A stretch of DNA of 64,000 bases, taken from an uncultured Azospirillum sp. GTDB taxonomy: Bacteria > Pseudomonadota > Alphaproteobacteria > RF32 > CAG-239. Under the pieces are notes generated by a model that saw nothing but the letters and a program-made list of their open reading frames with translations, ran no database searches and was not told the origin of the DNA. Positions 43,839-53,740 of this stretch are shown here, one piece after another (the stretch's first letter is position 1; the number at the start of each line of letters is the position of its first letter). Both the position numbers and the translations under genes were made by a program. Location of the stretch: the NCBI GenBank assembly GCA_900542055.1, contig UQMA01000001.1, positions 1 through 64,000 of the forward strand. The letters run 5' to 3'.

Positions 43839-46436
43839 TTAGTAAGCTAATCCCATCAAATTGGCATTATAGCAGCCGGTGCACAGCGTTGAGCCATTCC
43901 AGTTAGGATCAAAATCACTATTGCAATCTCCTTTGCATTTTCCTCCCGTGCTGCATGGATTATAAGTATAATTATACTTATCGAATTTATAATACCAAAT
44001 TCCGTTAATAGCCCAATCATCCTCCATTTTATGATAATTGGAACCAAGCCTCAGCAGTCCACCGTTATCACGGTGTCTAATAGCGCCTCTTCCGCTATCA
44101 AAAGAAAAGCTTTTTCCTCCAATTTCTGCTTTACCGCCCCACATGCAAATAAGAGTTTTTGTACTGTTTTCCATTTTAATAGGAGCCGCAATAACATTGC
44201 TGTTTTCTATATACATTTTCACACCTTCATTAAGCCAACTTGGTTCGTTTATGGTCAAAGTAGACGAATTTCTTACATGCACTCCGCGAGCTCTCCATAA
44301 TACTTCTCCTGAATGTTCAACTGTAGACGCATCACTCAATCCGCCAAACCTGAAATAACTAGCATCTCTTGCCCCGGAACCATGTGTTCTTATTGTTGTC
44401 GCCGTAATTTCAGAACCAGACAAACCAACATTTATAGAACTCCAAAAATCTCCTACCGATGAATTCGTATTAGCCATTTTGGAATCAATAAACAATACCG
44501 TGCCATCGTCACCATCCCAATTAACATTCTGCCCCCAGTATATGTTACCATTGTACTCGCCATTCGTGTTAATTGTTGCATTTTTGAATATAACAGTACC
44601 GCCAATTCTGAAATTAAAAGGTGCTGAATATGCCTTTTTACCTGTTATCGGATCATTATAACCCTCACCAAAAAGGCTATTAGTTAAAAATCCTATTCTT
44701 CCTGATAAGGTCAGAATTTTTCTCGCATTTACGATAATTTCATTCACCCAATCGCCATGAAGAAACTTATGATAGCCTTCATCTCCAACTTTCACCTTTT
44801 CAGGATATAGAACTGAAATAATACCAACATTGTGCCATTCATGGTCGGCGTCTATAATAAAGTTTTCGGCAAAACCGCCTTGTTTGTCCTTTGTATTAGT
44901 TGCATAAAACTCTATCGATATATCAGAAAGATCACGATTCAAAAACGTATTATCTTTATTGATGTTATTGCCGTTAAATTTCATTACCGGACGGTCCCAA
45001 ATATAACCTTTATCGCTGGAGTCCCTGCATCCTGCAAACATCAAGCTACCATCGGAATATTTCATATTTGTATTGCCCAACGCCCACATGCCATTGATCG
45101 AAGAATAAGAAACTTTATTGCCGATATGTTCCCAAGAACCCCTGTTGGTATTCATAGAAGATTTAGGCAATGTTATATTTTCCGTAATATACAAATGTTT
45201 GTTGCCGCTGCTGTCTGTTCTCACAAAACCGACCACGCCGCCTTTATCACCAACCATTGATGTGTCTTGCGTTAAATATCCTTTTGAAAAAGCTCTGCGC
45301 ACTTCCTGTTCGCATGGAAGCTTACAGGTGTAATAATACAATGCGTTATCATCATTCCCCGGACATACCTCATAGGTTCCGACGAAACCATCCACTGTAC
45401 TGCAGCTTGCGCCTTCTCTCGGCTTTGTAGACATTGTGCTGGTATAACCATGGCCTACACACCAACTAGCCTTATCAAACACGCATTTATACAATGCCGG
45501 ATTTGTCGGATAAGGACACTGTTCACCCAAAATACAATTATAAGAAGTTAAATATTCATATTTCTTCGTATCAGGATTATACACTTGATTTTTTGTTCTG
45601 CAATTATGCTGCATTGAGCAATCGGTATGCTGAAAACCTGTGTGCTTTTTGTTGGCTACAGTGGTTCCCAAGCTATCTCCGTCTTCTTCTTCATCATAGG
45701 TTCGGCAGGCTTCTTCAGCTGTTTTGCATCTGGAATAATATTCGCGCTGCGAATTACTGTCTATACAAGTCGACGCGCCGATAGCCGGACCATATTCACA
45801 GCTGGCATGCTCATAAACCGCTCTGTCGCAATAACATTTGCTATAAGTCTCCCCAGCATCATCTGTGCATGACGCCGACAGTGTTTGATTATTTTTACAC
45901 TTGTTGCCTTTATCAGTATAAATAGCTCTGTCGCATGTACAGGTTTTATACTTAATGGTATCTGTAGTTCCATCATTCAACATACAATAACCGCCGCCCG
46001 GCTGGCAATTGTTTTGCTTGGCATAATCCGAAGTTACTCCGTACTCATCAGGACATTTGCAAGCATAACGGGTGCCGCATTTGCCAAATATTGTTTGTCC
46101 CTTAATTACTCCGCCGACAGCAGTTGTATCTACTTCCAAAGGATAGATGCAGCCTTCATAGCGAAATTTCGGAGCGCAGCATTTTATATAAGAGCTCTTG
46201 TAAGGACAGTTATATTTGAAATAACCGTCTAAGCAGGATGTTGTTTTGCTGTCAGCATAGCCCTCGTTTTCACAAGCGGTATCATTCGGATCAACGAGGG
46301 GATTTGCAGGAAAATTGCCGCCGCTGCCGCAATTTTCATCGGTAGCGAAGCAAACTCTAGCCTGCGAATCGGTACAAAAAAGCGCACCGCATAGCACAGC
46401 AGTGAGCATAAATATAGCAAAATTACGTGTTTTCAT
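43839..46436 (-). CDS. Large exported Cys-rich surface protein
   Basis: 865 aa from ATG 46436, which has AAGGGGAAG upstream; a start 19 codons earlier would place 19 extra residues before the signal peptide. Signal peptide ends near S-Q-A-R-V. Residues 30-390 hold about 45 Cys in short irregular repeats, several reading C-x-C-D-R-A-x-Y with K-C or S-C spacing. Residues 400-800 are Asn/Gly/Ser-rich with regularly spaced I/V-x-N-A/S-x-I strands, resembling a right-handed beta-helix as in adhesins. The last 50 residues are Cys-rich again (C-S-T-G-G-K-C-K-G-D-C). Probably a disulfide-bonded surface adhesin; not matched to a named family. Confidence 0.7.
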   Translation of the reverse strand: MKTRNFAIFMLTAVLCGALFCTDSQARVCFATDENCGSGGNFPANPLVDPNDTACENEGYADSKTTSCLDGYFKYNCPYKSSYIKCCAPKFRYEGCIYPLEVDTTAVGGVIKGQTIFGKCGTRYACKCPDEYGVTSDYAKQNNCQPGGGYCMLNDGTTDTIKYKTCTCDRAIYTDKGNKCKNNQTLSASCTDDAGETYSKCYCDRAVYEHASCEYGPAIGASTCIDSNSQREYYSRCKTAEEACRTYDEEEDGDSLGTTVANKKHTGFQHTDCSMQHNCRTKNQVYNPDTKKYEYLTSYNCILGEQCPYPTNPALYKCVFDKASWCVGHGYTSTMSTKPREGASCSTVDGFVGTYEVCPGNDDNALYYYTCKLPCEQEVRRAFSKGYLTQDTSMVGDKGGVVGFVRTDSSGNKHLYITENITLPKSSMNTNRGSWEHIGNKVSYSSINGMWALGNTNMKYSDGSLMFAGCRDSSDKGYIWDRPVMKFNGNNINKDNTFLNRDLSDISIEFYATNTKDKQGGFAENFIIDADHEWHNVGIISVLYPEKVKVGDEGYHKFLHGDWVNEIIVNARKILTLSGRIGFLTNSLFGEGYNDPITGKKAYSAPFNFRIGGTVIFKNATINTNGEYNGNIYWGQNVNWDGDDGTVLFIDSKMANTNSSVGDFWSSINVGLSGSEITATTIRTHGSGARDASYFRFGGLSDASTVEHSGEVLWRARGVHVRNSSTLTINEPSWLNEGVKMYIENSNVIAAPIKMENSTKTLICMWGGKAEIGGKSFSFDSGRGAIRHRDNGGLLRLGSNYHKMEDDWAINGIWYYKFDKYNYTYNPCSTGGKCKGDCNSDFDPNWNGSTLCTGCYNANLMGLAY

Positions 46437-46517
46437 TGCTCTTCCCCTTAAAAAGCTTCTTACACTTATGTAAATGTAAAATAATAAAAACAAAGCGCAC
46501 TGCGGCTTTGCGGCACT

Positions 46518-46543
46518 AATCGACAGATAACCCCCTATCGATT
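46518..46543. repeat. Dyad in the leader of the Cys-rich gene
   Basis: AATCGACAG / CTATCGATT, 8 of 9 pairs matching around an 8-nt centre, 82-107 nt before the ATG. Could be an operator, an RNA hairpin in the 5' leader, or the end of the methyltransferase transcript. Confidence 0.45.
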
Positions 46544-46623
46544 GTTTAAAAGTTTAACATACAAAAAAATAAAACACAACAATTTTTGCGCGTTTTTTAT
46601 AAATCATCAGTAAACTGACAGCT

Positions 46624-47325
46624 CTAACCCAATTTTTTGAAAAAGTCTTTTCTTTCCCGCCGCTGCATAGACCACAAATTACCCCAGCCGTTGACCGGCT
46701 GAAATTCATTTTTGCACTTAAAATCAAAATTTCTGCTCAAAAACAAAGAAGTCGTTTTAGTGTAACAGTTCATCGGGCAAAAGCCGAAAAAGTCGACTTG
46801 CAGCAAATTTGCCGATTTTAGCGCCGCCGCTGCACGGCGATATTCCTCGCTTGTATTTATTCTGTCGCTGTCGTCCAAAATAATCATCCCGCCTTCAGCC
46901 AGAGCTTTAACCGCGGCTTCAGCGCACCACGCGCGGCGTTTGCCGTCAACAACAATCACATCATATGCCTGATTGTCCTCAAAAATGGCGTTTTCATATT
47001 CTTCGCCTTCATCGCGCAGCCTAATTTCAAAGTTGTCATACTTAAACAGCTCTGACCACTTTTTAAACCAATCTTCCTTATCTTCTATACTAGTCACGCT
47101 CAAAGCACGCTGCGCCCAAAAAGCCGATGAATAACCGCAGCCGTATTCAAAAATTTTTTTATCGGTATAATCAAACTGCGACAAATATTCTATTGCCGGA
47201 TAAGTGTACCACGGTATCGGATTTCCATCACGGTCAAGACAAAGCTTTTCATCAATGCTTTTTTCCATGGCAAAATCTTTTTGCCACATTTCGATAAACT
47301 TTTGAAACTTTTCGCTATACATCAC
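46624..47325 (-). CDS. Class I SAM-methyltransferase-like protein
   Basis: 233 aa. I-F-E-Y-G-C-G-Y-S-S-A-F-W fits SAM motif I (about 58-70), S-I-E-D-K-E-D-W motif II, D-V-I-V-V-D-G-K near 122 motif III and G-G-M-I-I-L-D-D-S motif IV. Not signal-bearing. It starts 4 nt inside the end of holA, so is the last gene of leuS-lptE-holA-this run. Substrate unknown; sugar or glycan methylation is one possibility. Confidence 0.7.
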   Translation of the reverse strand: MMYSEKFQKFIEMWQKDFAMEKSIDEKLCLDRDGNPIPWYTYPAIEYLSQFDYTDKKIFEYGCGYSSAFWAQRALSVTSIEDKEDWFKKWSELFKYDNFEIRLRDEGEEYENAIFEDNQAYDVIVVDGKRRAWCAEAAVKALAEGGMIILDDSDRINTSEEYRRAAAALKSANLLQVDFFGFCPMNCYTKTTSLFLSRNFDFKCKNEFQPVNGWGNLWSMQRRERKDFFKKLG

Positions 47326-48335
47326 ATTTGCCTTTTTGCAGCGCCCGACAACCGCAGCAACGCCATACTGACAATATCTTCAGCCGGCATCCCTGTGGTT
47401 TTGCAGTCTTTTTCCGCATCATAAAGCAACTCGAGCGCACGCAGAATCTTGTCTTTATTCCACAGACGCAGCTGCTGCTTAAACGCCTCAACTCTATAAA
47501 AAATAAGTCTGGGGGTTAAACGCTGCAAAGCTTTATCCAAACCTTCGCCTTTTTCGATTCCCGCTTGGCAAACCAACAATTTCATAACATGATAGCTGAG
47601 CGCTCTGATAACTGAAACCGGTTCATTGCCTTCATTTATGTATTTATTATAAAGAGTGTCCGCTTTAACTTTATCGCCTTCCATAACAGCATAACAAATA
47701 TCATCGGTGCTGGAATCCGACTGATCGCTTATAACTTTCATTATAATCGCCGGCGTTACTTCTTTGGCCTCTCCCATATAAGTTTTGAGCTTTTCAAGCT
47801 CTGCCATATTAATCATTCGGTCGCCGGACAAGCGAGAACACAGCAGCTGAATGGCAGCAGGTTCAAAAGTGAGACCCATTGTTTTCAATACGTTGTATAT
47901 ATCTTCGTTTTTATCTTCATAGCAGGGTAGACAGCCCATGTCTTCGCTGTCTTCCGCCAATTTGACCAATGAAGATTTTTTGTTCAAATCATTGGCATAA
48001 AGCAGCAGCAAATTCTCGGAATTGCTGCCGTCCAACATTTTACGCAAATCTTTTGTAAGCGAATTTCCGGCATCGCGAACCATAATTACCCGCCGACCGC
48101 CCATAAGAGATTGCCCGTTATATTCTCCATACAATTTTCCGAAATCAGCCGCCACATCGTCACCGGACAATTCGGCAACCTGAAAAGCATCATTCAAATC
48201 AGCGCAAACGGAACGGGCTATTTTTTTAACCGTGTCTAACACCAAACCATCATTGCTGCCGTAAACCAAAAATGCTTTTATTTTTTCGTCGGGGCGTTTG
48301 ATATAATTTTCAATCTGAACCGATTTAAAAATCAT
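47322..48335 (-). CDS. holA: DNA polymerase III delta subunit
   Basis: Clamp-loader subunit that opens the beta sliding clamp. 337 aa; N-terminal F-L-V-Y-G-S-N-D-G-L strand with degenerate P-loop, the R-R-V-I-M-V-R-D-A-G beta-clamp-binding region near 75, L-L-L-Y-A, and the C-terminal helical collar. Overlaps lptE by 11 nt. The leuS-lptE-holA order is conserved in proteobacteria. Confidence 0.92.
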   Translation of the reverse strand: MIFKSVQIENYIKRPDEKIKAFLVYGSNDGLVLDTVKKIARSVCADLNDAFQVAELSGDDVAADFGKLYGEYNGQSLMGGRRVIMVRDAGNSLTKDLRKMLDGSNSENLLLLYANDLNKKSSLVKLAEDSEDMGCLPCYEDKNEDIYNVLKTMGLTFEPAAIQLLCSRLSGDRMINMAELEKLKTYMGEAKEVTPAIIMKVISDQSDSSTDDICYAVMEGDKVKADTLYNKYINEGNEPVSVIRALSYHVMKLLVCQAGIEKGEGLDKALQRLTPRLIFYRVEAFKQQLRLWNKDKILRALELLYDAEKDCKTTGMPAEDIVSMALLRLSGAAKRQM

Positions 48336-48876
48336 TTTGAACGCCCTGTTTGGTTGCTATTGCATGAAAATAAGCCCCAAGCCGCAAAGATATATCATTG
48401 GAAATTATTTTTGCCGCATCCCGATCGCCTTTTTTCTTGGCCATGGTTGTAGAATAAGGATTCGCCAAAATATCATAACTTGTAAAAGCTATACTGTCGC
48501 CGTCCAGCAGCCTTTCATTTTCAGACATCATATAATAAGTAACTTTATAACGCACCATCTTGCGCGTTGCCGTAATATCCGAACGCAAAGCCTGATCCGT
48601 TTCCTGCTTAGAGGCCAACTTCACATATAATCTGTATTTCGGATGTTCCGGCTGTCCGAGAGGAGAAAGTAAATCTATTAAATCATTGCGCAAAAGCTGA
48701 CCGAACCTGTCGCTAATCGGCTGCACTTTAATTTTTGCCATTTCTTGCGAAATCGAAGTATCGAAATCACCATTAAAATACCATGCGTTATCATGTTTTT
48801 TTTCAACATATAACGGTTCAAAGCCGCAAGCCGCAACAAGCAAGGCCAGCAATATAATATAATTTTTACGCAACAA
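48325..48876 (-). CDS. lptE: LPS-assembly lipoprotein LptE
   Basis: Plug of the LptD barrel. 183 aa; lipobox L-V-A-A-C-G-F-E-P-L-Y, which is the typical start of proteobacterial LptE. A/beta fold with D-L-I-D-L-L and I-x-A-T-R-K-M-V-R-Y-K-V-T-Y. Overlaps leuS by 11 nt. Works with lptD and lptF at 9.4-12.8 kb. Confidence 0.9.
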   Translation of the reverse strand: MLRKNYIILLALLVAACGFEPLYVEKKHDNAWYFNGDFDTSISQEMAKIKVQPISDRFGQLLRNDLIDLLSPLGQPEHPKYRLYVKLASKQETDQALRSDITATRKMVRYKVTYYMMSENERLLDGDSIAFTSYDILANPYSTTMAKKKGDRDAAKIISNDISLRLGAYFHAIATKQGVQNDF

Positions 48877-51322
48877 TATTCACAATCCTGTTAGGTACGA
48901 CAATCACTTTTTTAATTTCACGCCCTTCTAATTGACGAGCAACATTCTCCAAAGCCAAAGCTTTTTTCTCAACATCTGCCTGCGGAGCATCTTTAGGCAT
49001 TTCGATGGTTCCGCGCATTTTTCCGCAAATCTGAACAGCCAAAGTAACGACATTGTCTTCGGCCAATTTTGCGTCGCCCTTCGGCCATGATTCATTGAGG
49101 ACCAATGTATCTTTACCGAGGCGCGCCCACATTTCTTCACTCAGATGCGGAGCAAACGGCGACAGCAATTTCATCAGCGTTTCATACATTTCTTGCGGAA
49201 TTTTATCCAAACCGCTCAGATAGTTAACATATGTCATCAACGATGAAACCGCTGTATTAAAACGCATACCGTCAATTCTTTCCGTAACTTCAATAATACA
49301 TTTATGCATAGCGCGCAAATCATCGGCAGACGGTTTTACGTCGGCAACCTTTTTAAACAAGCCGTAAATTTTTCCGACAAAACGATAAACACCCATCAGG
49401 CTTTCTTCAGACCACATAGCCACCTGATCAAACGGACCGATAAACATTTCATACAAACGGAAAGTATCAGCGCCGTATGTATTGACAATATCATCAGGAT
49501 TAATCACATTGCCGCGTGATTTTGACATTTTTTCACCGTTTGAAGCCAAAATCATACCATGCGAAGTACGTTTATTATAAGGCTCCTTGGTTGGAACATA
49601 ACCGCAGTCATATAAAAATTTATGCCAAAAACGAGAATACAGCAGGTGCAAAGTGGTATGCTCCATACCGCCGTTATACCAGTCAACATTCATCCAATAA
49701 TCCAAAGCTTCTTTTGAAGCAAATTCTTTATCATTATGCGGATCACAATAGCGCAAGAAATACCATGACGAACCCGCCCAGTTTGGCATAACATCAGTTT
49801 CGCGCCGAGCTTTTCCGCCGCACTTCGGACAAGTTGTATTCACCCAATCCGTAGCTTTTGACAACGGAGATTCGCCTTCGTCATTCGGATGATAATCAGG
49901 AACTTCAGGCAAAGTTAAGGGCAGTTCCGATTCCGGAATAGGCTGCCAGCCGCAATGTTCGCAATAAACCATAGGTATCGGCTCGCCCCAATAACGCTGA
50001 CGCGAAAATACCCAATCACGCAGCTTGAAATTTACCTTGGAACGACCAAAACCATTTTTAACAGCATAATCAATTGCCGCGCGCATTCCTTCTTCTTTAT
50101 TCATACCATTCAAAAATTCCGAATTGATATGCGCTCCGTCTTCTTCCCAAGCTTTTTCGGAAATATCTCCGCCTTCAAGCACTTGCACAATCGGCAAACC
50201 AAAAACTTTTGCAAAATCATAATCTCGCTGATCATGCGCAGGCACCGCCATAATCGCGCCGGTGCCATAGCCTGTCAAAACATAATCGGAAATAAATACC
50301 GGTATCATCTTGCCATTATAAGGGTTGCGGGCTTTAATTCCCTTCAACTCAACACCGGTTTTATCTTCACTCATACTGCGCTGCAATTCAGATTTTTTAG
50401 CAGTATCAGCAACATAAGCTTTAATTTCCTCTTGATTTTCAAATTGCTGCATATATTTATTAACAAAAGGGTGTTCCGGAGCTAAAACCATATAAGTAAC
50501 ACCGAAAGCCGTATCAGGGCGTGTGGTAAACACCGTCAGTTTTTCACCGGCAAAATCAAAATCAAGCTCAGCCCCCTCGGAACGGCCTATCCAGTTTATC
50601 TGCTGAGATTTCACGCGGTCAATAAAATCAAGATCATTCAAATCATCAATCAAACGATCTGCGTATTTGGTAATAGCTATCATCCATTGTTCTTTATTTT
50701 TACGAACAACTTGTGCGCCGCAACGTTCGCAGCAACCGTTTACAACCTCTTCATTAGCCAAACCGACTTTGCAGTTCGGACACCAGTTTATGGCTATTTT
50801 ATCTTTATAAGCCAAACCTTTTTCAAAAAATTTGATAAACATCCATTGCGTCCATTTATAATATTCCGGATCGCAAGTTGTAACACATCTGTCCCAATCA
50901 AAACTAAAGCCTAAAGATTTAAGCTGGCGGGTAAAATTAGCAATATTGGCTTTTGTTGAAATTGCCGGATGAACACCGGTTTTAATTGCATAATTTTCGG
51001 CAGGAAGTCCAAAAGCGTCAAACCCCATGGGATACAAAACATTATAGCCCTGCATTCTCTTTTTGCGGGCAACTACATCTAAAGCCGTATAAGAGCGCGG
51101 ATGCCCCACATGCAAACCGGCTCCCGAAGGATAAGGAAACTCTACCAAAACATAAAATTTTTCTTTATTTTTATCAATATCTACATGGTACGTCTTTTCG
51201 TCTTCCCAAATTTTTTGCCATTTATTTTCAATTGTGCGAAAATTGTATCTATCTTCCAACGCCCACTCTTTCTGCCATTCAGCAAAACTTTTGCCGTTAT
51301 GGCGCGCATTTGTTTCACTCAT
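48866..51322 (-). CDS. leuS: Leucyl-tRNA synthetase
   Basis: Class I synthetase. P-Y-P-S-G-x-G-L-H-V-G-H-P (HIGH region, about 66-78), zinc-like C-P-N-C ... C-C-E-R-C near 170, editing domain with T-T-R-P-D-T near 255, R-D-W-V-F-S-R-Q-R-Y-W near 415 and G-E-K-M-S-K-S-R-G-N (KMSKS) near 595. 818 aa is full length. Confidence 0.97.
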   Translation of the reverse strand: MSETNARHNGKSFAEWQKEWALEDRYNFRTIENKWQKIWEDEKTYHVDIDKNKEKFYVLVEFPYPSGAGLHVGHPRSYTALDVVARKKRMQGYNVLYPMGFDAFGLPAENYAIKTGVHPAISTKANIANFTRQLKSLGFSFDWDRCVTTCDPEYYKWTQWMFIKFFEKGLAYKDKIAINWCPNCKVGLANEEVVNGCCERCGAQVVRKNKEQWMIAITKYADRLIDDLNDLDFIDRVKSQQINWIGRSEGAELDFDFAGEKLTVFTTRPDTAFGVTYMVLAPEHPFVNKYMQQFENQEEIKAYVADTAKKSELQRSMSEDKTGVELKGIKARNPYNGKMIPVFISDYVLTGYGTGAIMAVPAHDQRDYDFAKVFGLPIVQVLEGGDISEKAWEEDGAHINSEFLNGMNKEEGMRAAIDYAVKNGFGRSKVNFKLRDWVFSRQRYWGEPIPMVYCEHCGWQPIPESELPLTLPEVPDYHPNDEGESPLSKATDWVNTTCPKCGGKARRETDVMPNWAGSSWYFLRYCDPHNDKEFASKEALDYWMNVDWYNGGMEHTTLHLLYSRFWHKFLYDCGYVPTKEPYNKRTSHGMILASNGEKMSKSRGNVINPDDIVNTYGADTFRLYEMFIGPFDQVAMWSEESLMGVYRFVGKIYGLFKKVADVKPSADDLRAMHKCIIEVTERIDGMRFNTAVSSLMTYVNYLSGLDKIPQEMYETLMKLLSPFAPHLSEEMWARLGKDTLVLNESWPKGDAKLAEDNVVTLAVQICGKMRGTIEMPKDAPQADVEKKALALENVARQLEGREIKKVIVVPNRIVNIVA

Positions 51323-51491
51323 CCGAAAACCTTTCTTTAGCTTTTATTTTTATATGTGAAAAATTCTGTTTGCCAGACTATAATATTTTCGTCAAAAAGA
51401 CAATAGGGTTAAATTATTTTCCCACTTGTAATTCTTTTTGCATTTTCATAAACTGTCGATTAATGATCGACTTTAATGAAAGGCAGAAAAA

Positions 51492-52772
51492 TTGAACATC
51501 AGAGAAACAGCTGCAGAAATTTATCGCAAAGCACTTGAAGGAAAAGGCGCTGATGCTGATATCGCGGCAAATGCCGCCGCTCAGGAAAGAGCTTTTATCA
51601 AACGGCTTGTACTGACTGCATTACGCCGTCAGGAGTTTTTGAAAAAAATAATCGGCAAATTTTCTTCAAAGCCTCTTCCCGCAAAATTATCCGCCGTTCA
51701 TTTATTAATTATACTCGGCGCAGTCGAAATTTTATATTTCGATACTCCTGAATACGCCATAGTTAACAGCTATGTGGAATTAGCCAAAAAGAACGGCGGA
51801 AAATATGCCGGCGGTTTTGTAAACGCAATTTTGCATAAAATCTGCCAAAACAAAGAAAACATATCACAAGCAGCCGGAGCTCCTTTTTTCCCGAAAGCTT
51901 TCCGGCGCTTATTACAGGATGATTATTCGCAAAAACAAATAAACGCCGTCGAACGGACAGCGCTTAATGAACCGCCTTTGGATATAACTGTAAAAAAAGG
52001 CGCTTCAGAATGGAGCAAACAATTAGACGGAAAAATTATGCCCAACGGCTCGGTACGGCTTTATTCAGCCGGAGATGTAAAATTACTTTCCGGTTATAAT
52101 GAAGGAGCGTGGTGGGTACAGGATATGGCTTCTTCTTTGGCTGTAATTTCTCTGGGAGATATAAAAGGAAAAAACATTTTGGATCTTTGCGCTGCCCCCG
52201 GAGGAAAAACTGCCCAATTAGCAAACGGCGGAGCCTGTGTAACTGCGCTTGATATTTCGGCAGAACGTCTGAATACATTAAAAAACAATTTAGACAGATT
52301 GCAATTGCCTGTTCAGAAAATTATTTGCGAAGATGCCTTAAACTTTTTAAAAAATACCGATAAGGTCTACGATATTATTTTAGTTGACGCTCCCTGTTCG
52401 GCAACGGGAACTTTGCGCCGTCACCCTGAAATTATTCATACCCGCGGAGCTAAAGACATCGAACAAAATGCAGCCTTGCAGAAAAAACTGTTGGAAGCGG
52501 CGGCATCTCGCATTATTAACGGCGGAATAATACTTTATGCCGTTTGTTCTCTTTCTAAAAAAGAAGGTGAAAAACAAATTTTAGAATTTGTTTCATCTCA
52601 TCCCGAATTTAAAATAAATCCGATAAAAGCTGAAACCATCGCCGGACAAAGAAAAAATGAAATCAACGAGTTAATAACCAATGAAGGTTTTATTCGCTGT
52701 CTTCCCTGCTATTTTGAGCAAGACGGCGGTCTTGACGGATTTTTTGTTGCTCAACTGAAAAAGGTAAAATAA
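51492..52772 (+). CDS. rsmB: 16S rRNA m5C967 methyltransferase
   Basis: Sun/RsmB family. NusB-like N domain (1-130), then Rossmann methyltransferase: L-C-A-A-P-G-G-K-T near residue 235, D-A-P-C-S-A-T-G-T-L-R-R-H-P-E near 300 (release Cys), and Y-A-V-C-S-L near 355 (catalytic Cys). 426 aa. The start is TTG at 51492 with AAAGG upstream; there is no ATG near the domain start. Confidence 0.92.
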   Translation: MNIRETAAEIYRKALEGKGADADIAANAAAQERAFIKRLVLTALRRQEFLKKIIGKFSSKPLPAKLSAVHLLIILGAVEILYFDTPEYAIVNSYVELAKKNGGKYAGGFVNAILHKICQNKENISQAAGAPFFPKAFRRLLQDDYSQKQINAVERTALNEPPLDITVKKGASEWSKQLDGKIMPNGSVRLYSAGDVKLLSGYNEGAWWVQDMASSLAVISLGDIKGKNILDLCAAPGGKTAQLANGGACVTALDISAERLNTLKNNLDRLQLPVQKIICEDALNFLKNTDKVYDIILVDAPCSATGTLRRHPEIIHTRGAKDIEQNAALQKKLLEAAASRIINGGIILYAVCSLSKKEGEKQILEFVSSHPEFKINPIKAETIAGQRKNEINELITNEGFIRCLPCYFEQDGGLDGFFVAQLKKVK

Positions 52773-52773
52773 T

Positions 52774-53679
52774 ATGACAAATCCCATTTATATCATTGGA
52801 AACAACGCTCTTGCATGCTATCTCGGAGCACAACTGCAAAGCGGCGGAAATGATGTGATTATGCTGCTTGACAGAAAAAATGCAGCCGAAGCTATGGCGA
52901 CAGACGGAATTTCCATAAAAGAAGATCGGAGCCTGACTCAAAAAAGGCACAAATTAAATGCGGCAACCTTTATGAAAGAACCTGCAAAAATGGTTATTAT
53001 TGCCGACTATGCCAATAAAATTAACGGCGCTTTAAGCAATGTTTCAGCTATCAAAACCGGAAATGCTCCGGTTGTCTGCTTTACCCCGCTTAAAGATATG
53101 TCATATTTAGCACCTATCGTCGGAAAAAATTTACATCCGGCATATTTTAATGGTTACGTAATGACAAGCAAAAATACCGTTTCACTGCTTGGACGCAACA
53201 CAAACATCACTCTTTGCCCGCCGGAAAACGGCGAAATAGACCCGATTGCCTTAAACACTTTTACCGAAAGCAGAATGCAAATCTCGGCCAGCAGCAACAG
53301 GCTATTGAGCTTTTGGGAATTTTTTGCCCCTTATGCGCTGTGTTCTTTACTTTCAGCCGCCGAAAATCAAAAAATTTCGGATATTTTGAAAGACAAAGCC
53401 AACAAAGAAGCCATGCGCCCGCTGGTAGATGAATTTTGCTGTCTGGCGCAAACCGACGATGTTGTTTTGCGTGCCGATGCAGTGCTTAAGACAATTTACA
53501 GCACGCCGGCAAACTATATATATCCGCTTCATCAGTCGGTTTGGAACGGAGGAAGAAATGAATTTAATCTCATAAGTTCTGTTATTTCAACTGCTGAATT
53601 AAAAGCCGGATCAAGTTTTCCTCAAATAGGCATATTATTAAAAAAACTGTACAAATTAATTCTCAATCCAACATTGTAG
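52774..53679 (+). CDS. PanE/ApbA-like reductase homologue
   Basis: 301 aa, divergent member of the ketopantoate reductase superfamily. N-terminal Rossmann start (I-I-G-N-N-A-L-A-C-Y-L-G-A-Q-L, then V-I-M-L-L-D) with the glycine motif weakened to G-x-x-A-x-x-x-L-G, and a helical C-terminal half. The catalytic Lys and Glu of PanE are not obvious, so ketopantoate reduction is doubtful. It starts one base after the rsmB stop and is likely co-transcribed with the two following genes. Confidence 0.6.
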   Translation: MTNPIYIIGNNALACYLGAQLQSGGNDVIMLLDRKNAAEAMATDGISIKEDRSLTQKRHKLNAATFMKEPAKMVIIADYANKINGALSNVSAIKTGNAPVVCFTPLKDMSYLAPIVGKNLHPAYFNGYVMTSKNTVSLLGRNTNITLCPPENGEIDPIALNTFTESRMQISASSNRLLSFWEFFAPYALCSLLSAAENQKISDILKDKANKEAMRPLVDEFCCLAQTDDVVLRADAVLKTIYSTPANYIYPLHQSVWNGGRNEFNLISSVISTAELKAGSSFPQIGILLKKLYKLILNPTL

Positions 53680-53740
53680 TTGAAGAAAAACATCTTTCAG
53701 ATTATAAATAACAATATACAGCGTCAAAAAAGAGGTCAAA

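Noticed and set aside
44832..45260. 142-codon frame opposite the Cys-rich gene
   Set aside because: Antisense shadow; no ribosome site.
49955..50485. 176-codon frame opposite leuS
   Set aside because: Antisense to a conserved coding region; no start signals.
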